A stretch of 45,627 nucleotides of DNA from positions 69,966 to 115,592 of the forward strand of contig NZ_LKIR01000142.1 of the NCBI RefSeq assembly GCF_001462205.1, given 5' to 3'. This document shows positions 19,408 to 26,376 of this stretch, one piece after another. Under the pieces are notes generated by a model, which had not been told where the DNA came from, searched no databases, and saw nothing but the letters and a program-made list of their open reading frames with translations. This DNA comes from Haloparvum sedimenti (GTDB lineage: Archaea > Halobacteriota > Halobacteria > Halobacteriales > Haloferacaceae). Position 1 is the first letter of the stretch. Each line of letters begins with the position of its first letter. The position numbers and the translations under genes are program-made.

Positions 19408-19460
19408 CTCCGGCCTACTCGCTCCCTTCGCTACGCTTCGGTCGCTCCTTGAGGCCGGAG
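19408..19460 (-). repeat. second right-end-like hairpin upstream of tnpB
   Basis: Arms CTCCGGCCT (19408-19416) and AGGCCGGAG (19452-19460) pair perfectly. On the minus strand the inner sequence has the same pattern as the element's own right end: a stem ending in CCT, then CAAGGA, then CGA..., then GAGTAGG. No tnpB lies before it, so it may be a remnant right end of another element or a left-end hairpin. The rest of 19461-19602 holds no gene I can support. Confidence 0.5.
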
Positions 19461-19632
19461 GCTCCACCTCGAAAACGCTGATCGGGGCGACCGGGGCAAC
19501 CTCGGCCGGTCGGTCGGGTGTTCCGACTCCTCCGCGGGCGATTCTCCGTCCTTCGCGACCGCCGACCCCGAGACAGACATTCGCATGCGCGGCAAGAGTT
19601 ACACCTAAAAGTCCGGCCGTCGAGACGCGACC

Positions 19633-19821
19633 ATGGAGAACGGCATCTACCTCGCGCTGGCGGCGGCGGCCTGTCTCGGCTTCGCGGCGACGAACTTCGC
19701 GCTCAACGACGGCGGCATCCTCCCCGGCTGGATCCTGCTGGGCGTGCTGTTCGCGGTCGCCGGGGTCGCCAGCGTCGTGCTCGGCGAGGACGACGGCGCG
19801 AGCGGCAGTACCGGAGCGTAG
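19633..19821 (+). CDS. small two-helix membrane protein
   Basis: A 62-residue protein, MENGIYLALAAAACLGF at the start, with two predicted membrane helices (about 4-24 and 32-51) and a short acidic tail. A TATA-like CACCTAAAAG lies about 27 bp before the ATG. I know of no function; small proteins of this pattern are common in haloarchaea. It lies 100 bp before hjc on the same strand but has a separate promoter from it. Confidence 0.6.
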   Translation: MENGIYLALAAAACLGFAATNFALNDGGILPGWILLGVLFAVAGVASVVLGEDDGASGSTGA

Positions 19822-19924
19822 GCGAGTCGCCGCGGGGTGGGTCGGCGGACGACGCCGCGGAGCCGAGGGCTTTTACCCTCGTCCGAGCAATCTCCGTCGA
19901 TGACGGAACCGACGGAGGGCGAGC

Positions 19925-20347
19925 ATGTCCGCGAACCGTAAGGGCGACCGCCGCGAGCGCGAGCTGGTGAACGCACTCGACGAGGCGGGCTTCGCGGTTA
20001 TGCGCGCGCCCGCGAGCGGCAGCGCGACGGAGCGCGAACTCCCCGACGTGCTCGCGGGCAACGGCGAGCGCTTCTACGCCATCGAGGCGAAGTCCTCCGC
20101 GGGCGACCCCATCTACCTCACCGGTGAGGAGGTGGAGGCACTGCTGTTCTTCTCGCGGAACTTCGGCGCGAAGGCGCGCATCGCGGTCCGGTTCGACCGC
20201 GAGGACTGGTACTTCTTCCACCCCGGCGACCTCTACACGACCGACGGCGGCAACTATCGGGTGAAAAAGGAGACGGCGCTGTCGGACGGGACGGACTTCG
20301 CGGAGTTCGTCGGCGACTCCGAGCGGACGACGCTGGACGATTTATAA
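19925..20347 (+). CDS. hjc: Holliday junction resolvase Hjc
   Basis: Hjc cuts four-way DNA junctions during archaeal recombination. The 140-residue protein has the nuclease core: basic N-terminus ([17 protein letters not shown]), LPDVLAG with the catalytic Asp, and YAIEAKSS with the E-X-K pair. The ATG at 19925 starts the only frame that matches. A TATA-like CTTTTACC near 19872 is positioned for a start at 19900, where another ATG opens an out-of-frame peptide of 13 codons that overlaps the hjc start. The hjc mRNA therefore probably has a short leader. A GGAGG sequence just before the hjc ATG may serve as a ribosome site. Confidence 0.92.
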   Translation: MSANRKGDRRERELVNALDEAGFAVMRAPASGSATERELPDVLAGNGERFYAIEAKSSAGDPIYLTGEEVEALLFFSRNFGAKARIAVRFDREDWYFFHPGDLYTTDGGNYRVKKETALSDGTDFAEFVGDSERTTLDDL

Positions 20348-20378
20348 GCCCTCTCGGGAGCCCGCGACGGCGACCGCG

Positions 20379-21023
20379 TCACTCCCCGCGGTCGACCGCG
20401 ACGAGCCGCGAGGCGGGGAAGCCGTACCGCTTCGCGTCGCGGACCCCCGTGGTCGGCGAGAGCGCGTCGACGTAGACGGCCTCCACCACCGGCTCGTGGG
20501 CGCCGTAGCCGGCGTTGGTCGGGTAGTCCGCGATGGGCCGCCCCTCGTCGGTCTCGCGGGCGTCGGCGCGCTCGTCGGTGACGCGGGTGACGATCAGGAG
20601 CTTGCCCGTCTCCCGGTCGCGGACCGCCGCGCCCGGTTCGGGCCGGTGGTCGGCACAGAGCTGCGGCCCGGTCGCCTCGAAGGGGACGAACGTCTCGGCG
20701 CCGCAGACCGCACAGACGCCGACGCGCTCGTCGGGACCGGGGACGCTCCCGGCGGCGACCTCGCGCTCGACGCGACGGAGGTGCTTGCAGCGCGCGCCGC
20801 GGATGGCGTGGTCGGGACAGGTGCAGGTGCCGGCGTCGAGCGCGACGACGTAGGTGCCGCCCTCGGTCTCGACGACGTACCGGCGGTCCCGAAGCGGGCG
20901 GACGGTCATCGGCTCGGTTCGGGCGCGGTCCTCGCGCGTCTCCGGCTCCGACGTTCGAGGCGAAACGGACGGGATTCGTGTCGGGTCGGCGGATGACGCG
21001 GCTGTGTTGCTGGTTTGCGTCAT
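20379..21023 (-). CDS. SWIM zinc-finger protein
   Basis: A 214-residue protein with a SWIM-type zinc motif CTCPDHAIRGARCKH (pattern C-X-C-Xn-C-X-H) in its first half; SWIM domains bind DNA or proteins. A second cysteine pair, CAVCG, lies about 35 residues later and is followed by PQLCADH, so there is probably another zinc site. The N-terminal 38 residues are Ser/Thr/Pro-rich and likely disordered; an alternative start at MTVRPLRDRRY would remove them. A good TATA box (ATTTATACG, 21078-21086) is about 58 bp upstream of the first ATG, so the transcript would have a leader of about 30 nt. In eukaryotes Sws1-type SWIM proteins help recombination; a link to hjc next door is speculation. Confidence 0.8.
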   Translation of the reverse strand: MTQTSNTAASSADPTRIPSVSPRTSEPETREDRARTEPMTVRPLRDRRYVVETEGGTYVVALDAGTCTCPDHAIRGARCKHLRRVEREVAAGSVPGPDERVGVCAVCGAETFVPFEATGPQLCADHRPEPGAAVRDRETGKLLIVTRVTDERADARETDEGRPIADYPTNAGYGAHEPVVEAVYVDALSPTTGVRDAKRYGFPASRLVAVDRGE

Positions 21024-21214
21024 GGATGGGAAGAGGGCGGGAGACCCTCACTTCGTGTGGAGAGAGGGTCCGAGCGCGTATAAATCTCCGGTCGGTCGGA
21101 GCGGATGAAGTGCCGAAACAGCGCGTTTCGGCTCGTCTCTCGCGTGTTCTCGACAGGGGGCCGGGCGTCCGCGCTTTCGAAGTCCTTTTGAGCGGGCCGG
21201 GGGTACCCGCAGGC

Positions 21215-21436
21215 ATGGATATCGACGCGGAACTCCGCCGGCAGGTCGCGGTCTCGCTGTTGGCGGCCGCGGTCTTCGTCGCGGGGCTGGTCGCGCTCGG
21301 CACCACGTTCGGCAACGGCTCCGAAGCGGGGCTCTCCGCGAGCGGTTCGCTCGCGCTGGTGGGACTGCTCGCCGGCTTCGTCCTCCTGATGGCGGGCGTC
21401 GGGGCGTACCTGATCCGAGTGAGTGACGAGGAGTAG
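21215..21436 (+). CDS. small membrane protein, DUF7472-like
   Basis: A 73-residue protein starting MDIDAELRRQVAVS with two predicted membrane helices (about 11-31 and 45-67). The layout, with a short linker and a C-terminal Arg followed by acidic residues, resembles a haloarchaeal family I recall as DUF7472. The ATG at 21215 has a TATA-like CCTTTTGA 27 bp upstream, which is why I prefer it over the longer open frame beginning at 20978 that lies under the SWIM gene. Confidence 0.68.
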   Translation: MDIDAELRRQVAVSLLAAAVFVAGLVALGTTFGNGSEAGLSASGSLALVGLLAGFVLLMAGVGAYLIRVSDEE

Positions 21437-21588
21437 ACCGACAGCCGGCCCCGTTCTGCGAGTCCCCGACCGGAGGGCGTCGCGACCCACGGCCGCGCTC
21501 GCTCCGCCGTCCGGTTCGTCGCTTTTCCGCCCGACCCGTCGCTCCACCGCCGCGCCTTTTAACGCCCCGCCGCGCGTTGCACAGGTCG

Positions 21589-22383
21589 ATGACCGAGCTT
21601 CGGGTCTGTTCGTACAACGTGCGCTACGCGAACCCGGATGAGGGCCACGACGTGTGGGAGTTCCGCCGGGAAGGGGTGACGGACCTCGTCCGGTTCCACG
21701 CGCCGGACCTCGTGGGGTTCCAGGAGCCGGTGCCGGAGCAGGTGGCGGACCTCGAGGCGGGGCTCCCGGCGCACCGCCTCGTCGGCCGCGGGCGACGGGC
21801 CGGCGGGGACGGCGAGGCGTGTCCCGTCGGCGCGCGGACCGACCGCTGGACGATAACCGACCGCGACACCTTCTGGCTCTCCGAGACGCCCGAGGAGCCC
21901 GGCGCCGCGTGGGGGGCGAACCATCCCCGGATCGTCACCTGGGCGCGCGTGGCGCACGCCGGTGATGAGGGGGCCGAAGGCGGCGGCCGCGGCCCCGCGT
22001 GCTACCTGTTCAACACCCACTTCGACCACGAGAGCGCGCGGGCCCGCCGCGAGAGCGCTCGGCTGCTCCGGGAGCGCGTGGCGGCGATAGCGACCGACGC
22101 GCCCGCGGTCGTGGTCGGCGACCTCAACTGCCGGCCGGGGAGCGAGCCGCACCGGATCCTCACCGACGGCGACCTCCGACCGGCCGCCGAGGCAGCCGAC
22201 GTGACCCACGGCCCGGACACCAGCATCACCGACTTCCGGGGGCCGATCCACGGCCGGCGCATCGACCACGTCCTCGTCGGCCCCGAGGTTGAGGTGGCGG
22301 CGTTCGCGACGCTCGCGGATCTGGACGACCGCGGGCGCCACCCCTCCGACCACCTGCCCGTGCTGGCGCGGCTTCGGATCTGA
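21589..22383 (+). CDS. endonuclease/exonuclease/phosphatase (EEP) family hydrolase
   Basis: A 264-residue member of the DNase I-like metallohydrolases, which cleave phosphodiester or phosphomonoester bonds. All family motifs can be read: CSYNVRY near residue 7, the metal-binding glutamate in GFQEPV, FNTHFDH, GDLNCRPGS, RRIDHVLV and the C-terminal PSDHLPVLA. There is no signal peptide, so it acts in the cytoplasm. The ATG at 21589 has a TATA-like CCTTTTAAC 28 bp upstream, favouring it over the ATG 12 bp earlier. The substrate (DNA, RNA, sugar phosphate or lipid) cannot be told from sequence alone. Repeat copy B follows downstream. Confidence 0.88.
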   Translation: MTELRVCSYNVRYANPDEGHDVWEFRREGVTDLVRFHAPDLVGFQEPVPEQVADLEAGLPAHRLVGRGRRAGGDGEACPVGARTDRWTITDRDTFWLSETPEEPGAAWGANHPRIVTWARVAHAGDEGAEGGGRGPACYLFNTHFDHESARARRESARLLRERVAAIATDAPAVVVGDLNCRPGSEPHRILTDGDLRPAAEAADVTHGPDTSITDFRGPIHGRRIDHVLVGPEVEVAAFATLADLDDRGRHPSDHLPVLARLRI

Positions 22384-22512
22384 CGGTGTTCCACGGAGGT
22401 TCTCGGAGGATTGAGAAGGAGTGGTGACTGGTGCGGGCGGATCGTGAAGGTCGCGTCCGGTTCGAACGTCGCATTTGGCTCTCTGAGACACCCATTCCGG
22501 TACTGTTGCAGT

Positions 22513-22713
22513 TCCTGCTGATCTGGACAGCAACACCCAGAAAGCCCCAGCCGGCTCTCCCTGCGACGTTTTTTCTGAGTCTGCTGTCGATCCTGCTGAT
22601 CTGGACAGCAACACCCAGAAAGCCCCAGCCGGCTCTCCCTGCGACGTTTTTTCTGAGTCTGCTGTCGATCCTGCTGATCTGGACAGCAACACCCAGAAAG
22701 CCCCAGCCGGCTC
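22513..22713 (+). repeat. 78-bp tandem repeat, about 2.6 copies
   Basis: Identical units begin near 22513, 22592 and 22670; the third breaks off after GGCTC at 22713 and runs into the H1 stem. Each unit contains the hairpin motif CTGG-acagcaacac-CCAG, a GCCGGC palindrome and, in the two complete units, a run of six T. Both strands are open in several frames because the period is a multiple of three. No ribosome site or start codon pattern supports a gene. Confidence 0.85.
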
Positions 22714-22970
22714 GACCGGCCGCGGCACGCTCTGCGCGCTCGCGCCTCTCAGCAACGCCCGGCGCGAGTGCTTGAGGCGCCGGGGCCGGATCGAGCCGGC
22801 TGCCCCTTTCAGTCCCACCCACAGCCCCGCCCCGTACCGCAACCGCCCAGCTCCGCAACCGCACAGCAGCCTCACGCCTCCCCAGCCTCGCCGCAGCCGC
22901 GGTCGCGCGACCGCACCGTACCGCTGCGCGACCGCGGCTGCGGGCTCCCTCGCGCGCGTTTCTCGCGCGC
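22513..22970 (+). repeat. composite structured repeat element, copy B
   Basis: The layout is the same as in copy A: hairpin modules (here tandem), then H1 with arms starting AGCCGGCTCGACCGGCC near 22704 and GGCCGGATCGAGCCGGCT near 22784. The conserved block CCCCTTTCAGTCCCACCC and a CCGCAACCGC-rich linker follow. H2 is a perfect 18-bp inverted repeat (22891-22908 with 22926-22943). H3 is CGCGCGCG-TTTCT-CGCGCGC (22951-22970). It lies between the convergent EEP and DUF1028 genes. The remaining gap parts (22384-22512 and 22971-23046) show nothing else I can name. Confidence 0.75.
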
Positions 22971-23046
22971 CGACCGCACCGCCACGACCACTGACTGAAC
23001 GGACGGCCGTTGCCGAACGCTCGAAATTCGTGGCTTGCGATGACCA

Positions 23047-23790
23047 CTACTCGGCGTCGTCGCGTTCGTCGTTCTCCTCTGGGTCTTCGGCGTCTTCGGT
23101 GTCTTCCGATTCCGCTTCGTACTTCGCCAACGCGTCCTCCCAGCCGCGCGCGGCCGTCTCGTGGGTCTCGCGCAGGTCCGCGATGGGGGTCTCGGTCGCG
23201 TCGACTCGCAGGTCGGTGTAGTAGGGGTCCCCGCCCTCGCGGTCCTCGGTGGTCTCGACGATCAGCGCGGCCGACTGAACGGGGAGGTCCTCGCGCTTGT
23301 CCCCGCCCTCCGCGTGGCCGGCTTCCAGCGCGTCGATCAGCCGTTCGGACAGCGGCGCGTCGCCGAAGGCGTCGGACTCGTAGGCGGCCGCGGTCGCCTC
23401 GATCACCGCCTCGCCGGTCAGCAGGTTACCGGCGACGGTGTAGTTCTCGCCGATCGTGTGGCCGAACCAGCCCTTGCACTCCTCGCCGGAGAACGCGAAC
23501 GTCCCGTCGGCGTCGACGCCGTGAAGCTGACGGCTCTCCTTCCCGTCGTCGGCGTTCAGCAGGGCGGGCAGGGCGTCCTCGACCGCGAGCCCGTCGTCGA
23601 GGTACGCGATCCCCTTTCGCCCGAGCTCGACGTTGACGAGCGACTGGGTGGCGACCGCGCCGCTCTCCGAGGCAAACGGACAGAGCGTCCCCACGCCGGG
23701 CAGTCGGGTGGTGACGGCGACGCCGAACCGGGTCTGTCTCTCCCCCTCGTCGTCGGTGTACTCCTCGCGGACGCAGATGCTGAAGGTCAT
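23047..23790 (-). CDS. DUF1028 (Ntn-hydrolase-like) protein
   Basis: A 247-residue protein beginning MTFSICVREEYTDDEG. It matches the DUF1028 layout: GVAVTTRLPGVGTLCPFA, then AVATQSLVNVELGRKG, then GYTVAGNLL-type VAGNLLTGEAVI, then RLIDALEAGHAEGGDKR and SAALIV. These proteins share the N-terminal nucleophile hydrolase fold; their substrates are not established. The last 35 residues are a Glu/Asp-rich tail. The ATG at 23790 is chosen because homologues begin with MTFSI and a TATA-like GTTTTTGTCC lies 26 bp upstream; the frame stays open to 23979. Confidence 0.85.
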   Translation of the reverse strand: MTFSICVREEYTDDEGERQTRFGVAVTTRLPGVGTLCPFASESGAVATQSLVNVELGRKGIAYLDDGLAVEDALPALLNADDGKESRQLHGVDADGTFAFSGEECKGWFGHTIGENYTVAGNLLTGEAVIEATAAAYESDAFGDAPLSERLIDALEAGHAEGGDKREDLPVQSAALIVETTEDREGGDPYYTDLRVDATETPIADLRETHETAARGWEDALAKYEAESEDTEDAEDPEENDERDDAE

Positions 23791-23941
23791 GGCCGAGCAT
23801 CGCCCGCGAGCGGACAAAAACCCGGGTTTCGCGGAAGGGCGGACTCCGGTCGGTCCGCGACCCTGATGTGCGGGCGCGTCCGGGAGTCGTCGCAGTGCGT
23901 CTGACGTAAGACCTAATGCGGTCTCCCCGGCATTGGGGTGT

Positions 23942-24295
23942 ATGGGCATCATGAGCAAGATCCTCGGCGGCGGGGGCAACCGGTCGGTCGACGACTACGT
24001 CGAACTCGACCTCGACGACTTCGCCGAGGCGGCCGGCGGCGCAGGGATCACGGTCCACATCGCGGAGATCGGCGACAAAAGCGACATCATCCCGATAAAG
24101 GACGCCGTCTACGACGGCGACTTCGTCATCGCGGACATCACGCGCCACTCCACCTCCGACCGCACGGTCGAGTACATCATCGACGAGCTGCGACAGGTCG
24201 CACAGGAGGTCGACGGCGACATCGTCCAGAAGGGCGACGACCAGATCATCCTCGCGCCGACCGGCGTCTCCATCTCGCGACAGAAACTGGAGTAG
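23942..24295 (+). CDS. sepF: SepF, archaeal cell division protein
   Basis: SepF anchors FtsZ filaments to the membrane at the division site in archaea that divide with FtsZ. The 117-residue protein has a short hydrophobic N-terminus (MGIMSKILGGGG) that fits the membrane-targeting peptide. A DUF552 core follows (YVELDLDDF, KSDIIPIKDAVYDGDFVIADI, QVAQEVDGDIVQKGDDQIILAP). The length is normal for archaeal SepF. The ATG at 23942 is preferred over a TTG nine bases upstream. A TATA-like GACCTAATG lies about 28 bp upstream. No FtsZ gene lies in the window. Confidence 0.9.
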   Translation: MGIMSKILGGGGNRSVDDYVELDLDDFAEAAGGAGITVHIAEIGDKSDIIPIKDAVYDGDFVIADITRHSTSDRTVEYIIDELRQVAQEVDGDIVQKGDDQIILAPTGVSISRQKLE

Positions 24296-24330
24296 CAGAG
24301 ACTCGTGTCCTCTCGGACATTCCGTGGAAC

Positions 24331-24576
24331 ATGAGCGGTGCGCCGCTTCGCGTCTCCGCCGGTGAACTCTCCGCGGACGAGATCATCGACCAGCTCCGCG
24401 ACGGGCGCCGCGTGCTCGTCACCGTCGAGGCGTACGGGAGCGAGTCCGAGGTCGCGCTCCGCCACGACGGCGAGACGTTCTACTGCGACACGCCGACGCG
24501 GCTCCACCGCCACGACGACGAGGCGGGCATGCGCGAGTGCATCGCCCACATGGGGTACGCCCGGCCGGAGAACTGA
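24331..24576 (+). CDS. small conserved haloarchaeal protein
   Basis: An 81-residue soluble protein starting MSGAPLRVSAGELSADEI, with a compact pattern of strands and helices (RRVLVTVEAYGSESEVALRHDGETFYCDTPTRLHRHDDE). The CDTPTRLH segment gives a cysteine and histidines close together, but there is no second pair, so a zinc site is uncertain. It lies 35 bp after sepF and is probably transcribed with it. I recall similar proteins annotated only as domains of unknown function. Confidence 0.7.
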   Translation: MSGAPLRVSAGELSADEIIDQLRDGRRVLVTVEAYGSESEVALRHDGETFYCDTPTRLHRHDDEAGMRECIAHMGYARPEN

Positions 24577-24606
24577 CCTTTAAGCGCGCGGTCACGTACT
24601 ACGCCC

Positions 24607-24981
24607 ATGAGCGACCCCGAGATCGAGGACCTCGTCGGTGACTCCTCGCCGAGCTTCGAGCACGTCCTCTCGTGTGTGTTCGGCGTCCGCGACCACGAGA
24701 GCCGGACGTACGTCGTCCTGCTGAACAACCCCGGAAGCACCATCGCGGAACTGGCCGAGGAGCTCGACCGCGACCGCTCGAACGTCAACCGCTCGCTGTC
24801 GACGCTGCTGGAGAAGGGCCTCGTCGAGCGGCAGCGTCGCCTGCTCGACTCGGGCGGTTACGTCTACCAGTACACCGCCGTCCCGCTGTCGGAGGCGAAA
24901 GAGCGGCTCCACGCCGCGCTCGACGAGTGGGTCGCCGACGTCCACGACGCCATCGACGGCTTCGAGCCGGGGGAGCTGTGA
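24607..24981 (+). CDS. helix-turn-helix transcriptional regulator (TrmB/MarR-like)
   Basis: A 124-residue winged-helix protein. The recognition region reads STIAELAEELDRDRSNVNRSLSTLLEKGLVERQRR (residues about 41-75), followed by a wing (LLDSGGYVYQYTAVP). An acidic C-terminal helix (SEAKERLHAALDEWV) probably mediates dimerisation. A TATA-like CCTTTAAG lies about 27 bp before the ATG. It is a single-domain haloarchaeal regulator; the target is unknown. Its neighbours suggest no pathway. Confidence 0.85.
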   Translation: MSDPEIEDLVGDSSPSFEHVLSCVFGVRDHESRTYVVLLNNPGSTIAELAEELDRDRSNVNRSLSTLLEKGLVERQRRLLDSGGYVYQYTAVPLSEAKERLHAALDEWVADVHDAIDGFEPGEL

Positions 24982-25027
24982 GCGCCCGCGGCCCTCTCCG
25001 CTCGTAGGGCCGGATCGTCCCACGGCC

Positions 25028-26230
25028 TCAAGCCGGCTCGTAGGCCACCACCGCGCCCGCGATACCGTCGACGACGAGCAGGCGCCCACCGCCGACCGCC
25101 AGCCCGCCGTGGGCCGCGAGGTGCGCGCCGTCCGCTCGGATCGCCAGCAGTTCCCGGTCGGTGAATCGCCCGAGGTCACCACGTCGGTGGGCGAGCACCT
25201 CGCTGCCGGCGATCGCGACCGCGTCGCCGACGACCGCGGGCTGGGACACCTGGATCCCGGTCCCGCCGTCCGCCGTCCAGCGCCGCGAGCCGTCCGCGGC
25301 GTCGTGAGCGGTGAGACTGCTGTCGGCGACGTAGATCGACCCAGGGGCCGCCGCGGCGCTCGTCCAGCTCCCGCGGTCGATCCGCCAGCGGCGCTCGCCG
25401 TGGGGAGTCAGCGCGACCGTCCCGCCGATCCCGGTCGCCACGACGCCGGCCTCGTCCGCGACCGGGCTCGCCATGGCGGCCTCCAGCGGCTCCCGCCAGC
25501 GAGGCTCGCCCGAGGCCCGGTCGAGCGCGAGCAGGGTCCCGTCGTCGGGGAGGTAGACGCAGTCCGCGTCGATCGCGGGCGCGATCAGCGTCGTCATGTC
25601 GTCGCCGACGGCGTTGTACTCGTCGTAGCGCAGCGGTTCGAGCGACCGGCGCCAGCGGACCCGCTCGGGACCGGCCGCGTCGCCGCCGAGGTCGACCGCG
25701 AGCGCGGCGGCGTCCGTGCGCAGGTACGCGCCGCCGTCGGCGACGCTCGGCGCGAACCCCCGCGCCTCGAGGTCGACGCGCCACAGCTCGGTCCCGGTCG
25801 CGCGGTCGAGCGCGACGAGCGCGGGCGGATCATCGGTCCGAGTCGGCGGGTCGTGGGGCACGAGCACCGCGCCGTCGGTGAGCGCGAGGCCGCCGGAGGG
25901 CCGCAGGTCGATCGGCTCCGGCCACCGCGGCGCGCCGTCGGCGGCGGCGAGCGCGAAGACGCCGTGGTCGCCGGCGGCGTAGACGGTCCCCTCGGCGACG
26001 ACCGGCTGGACGTAGGGCCAGCCGCCGACGCGGTGACGCCACGCGACGCTGACCGCCGCGGGGAGGGTCGCGTGGGGGGCGTGGTTGGCGTTCGCGGCGT
26101 CGCGTCCGACCTGCGGCCAGTCGCCCGAGAGGTCGGGCTCGCGGTCCTCGCCGAGGGCGGCGCAGCCAGCGAGCCCGGTCGTGCCGAGGGCGGCGGCGCC
26201 GGACAGGAGGTCGCGTCTGGTGGAGGGCAT
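25028..26230 (-). CDS. PQQ-type beta-propeller lipoprotein (Tat-exported)
   Basis: A 400-residue protein with a Tat signal (STRRDLLSGAAALGTTGLA) ending in a lipobox (LAGC), so it is exported folded and probably lipid-anchored outside the cell. The mature part repeats PQQ-like propeller blades, with strand patterns such as TVYAAGDHGVFALAAADGAPRW, ALVALDRATGTELWRVDL and TLLALDRASGEPRW. The propeller serves as a binding or scaffold domain; no catalytic residues are evident. The ATG at 26230 fits the twin-arginine position and a TATA-like CTTTATCC 28 bp upstream. The frame stays open further upstream under the thrC promoter. Confidence 0.88.
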   Translation of the reverse strand: MPSTRRDLLSGAAALGTTGLAGCAALGEDREPDLSGDWPQVGRDAANANHAPHATLPAAVSVAWRHRVGGWPYVQPVVAEGTVYAAGDHGVFALAAADGAPRWPEPIDLRPSGGLALTDGAVLVPHDPPTRTDDPPALVALDRATGTELWRVDLEARGFAPSVADGGAYLRTDAAALAVDLGGDAAGPERVRWRRSLEPLRYDEYNAVGDDMTTLIAPAIDADCVYLPDDGTLLALDRASGEPRWREPLEAAMASPVADEAGVVATGIGGTVALTPHGERRWRIDRGSWTSAAAAPGSIYVADSSLTAHDAADGSRRWTADGGTGIQVSQPAVVGDAVAIAGSEVLAHRRGDLGRFTDRELLAIRADGAHLAAHGGLAVGGGRLLVVDGIAGAVVAYEPA

Positions 26231-26376
26231 CGTGCGGGCGTTCCGGCGGCGCGGATAAAGGCTTTCAGGACTCCGAGGGCGGTCGGCGCCGGGCGGCGCG
26301 GGTCGGTGTCGGTCCCGCCCGGCACCATCCGCCAGCACCGCCCGCCTTTTACGGGCCGGGTACGGAGGGTTGACCA

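Noticed and set aside
22513-22713. CRISPR array
   Set aside because: The units are contiguous and identical over the full 78 bp, with no unique spacers between short repeats and no cas genes in the window.
22226-23047. Long open frames through repeat copy B that encode a 26-residue repeat on either strand
   Set aside because: A 78-bp period keeps all frames open. There is no promoter, start or codon bias, and copy A does not keep the reading frame (75-bp spacing and differing sequence).
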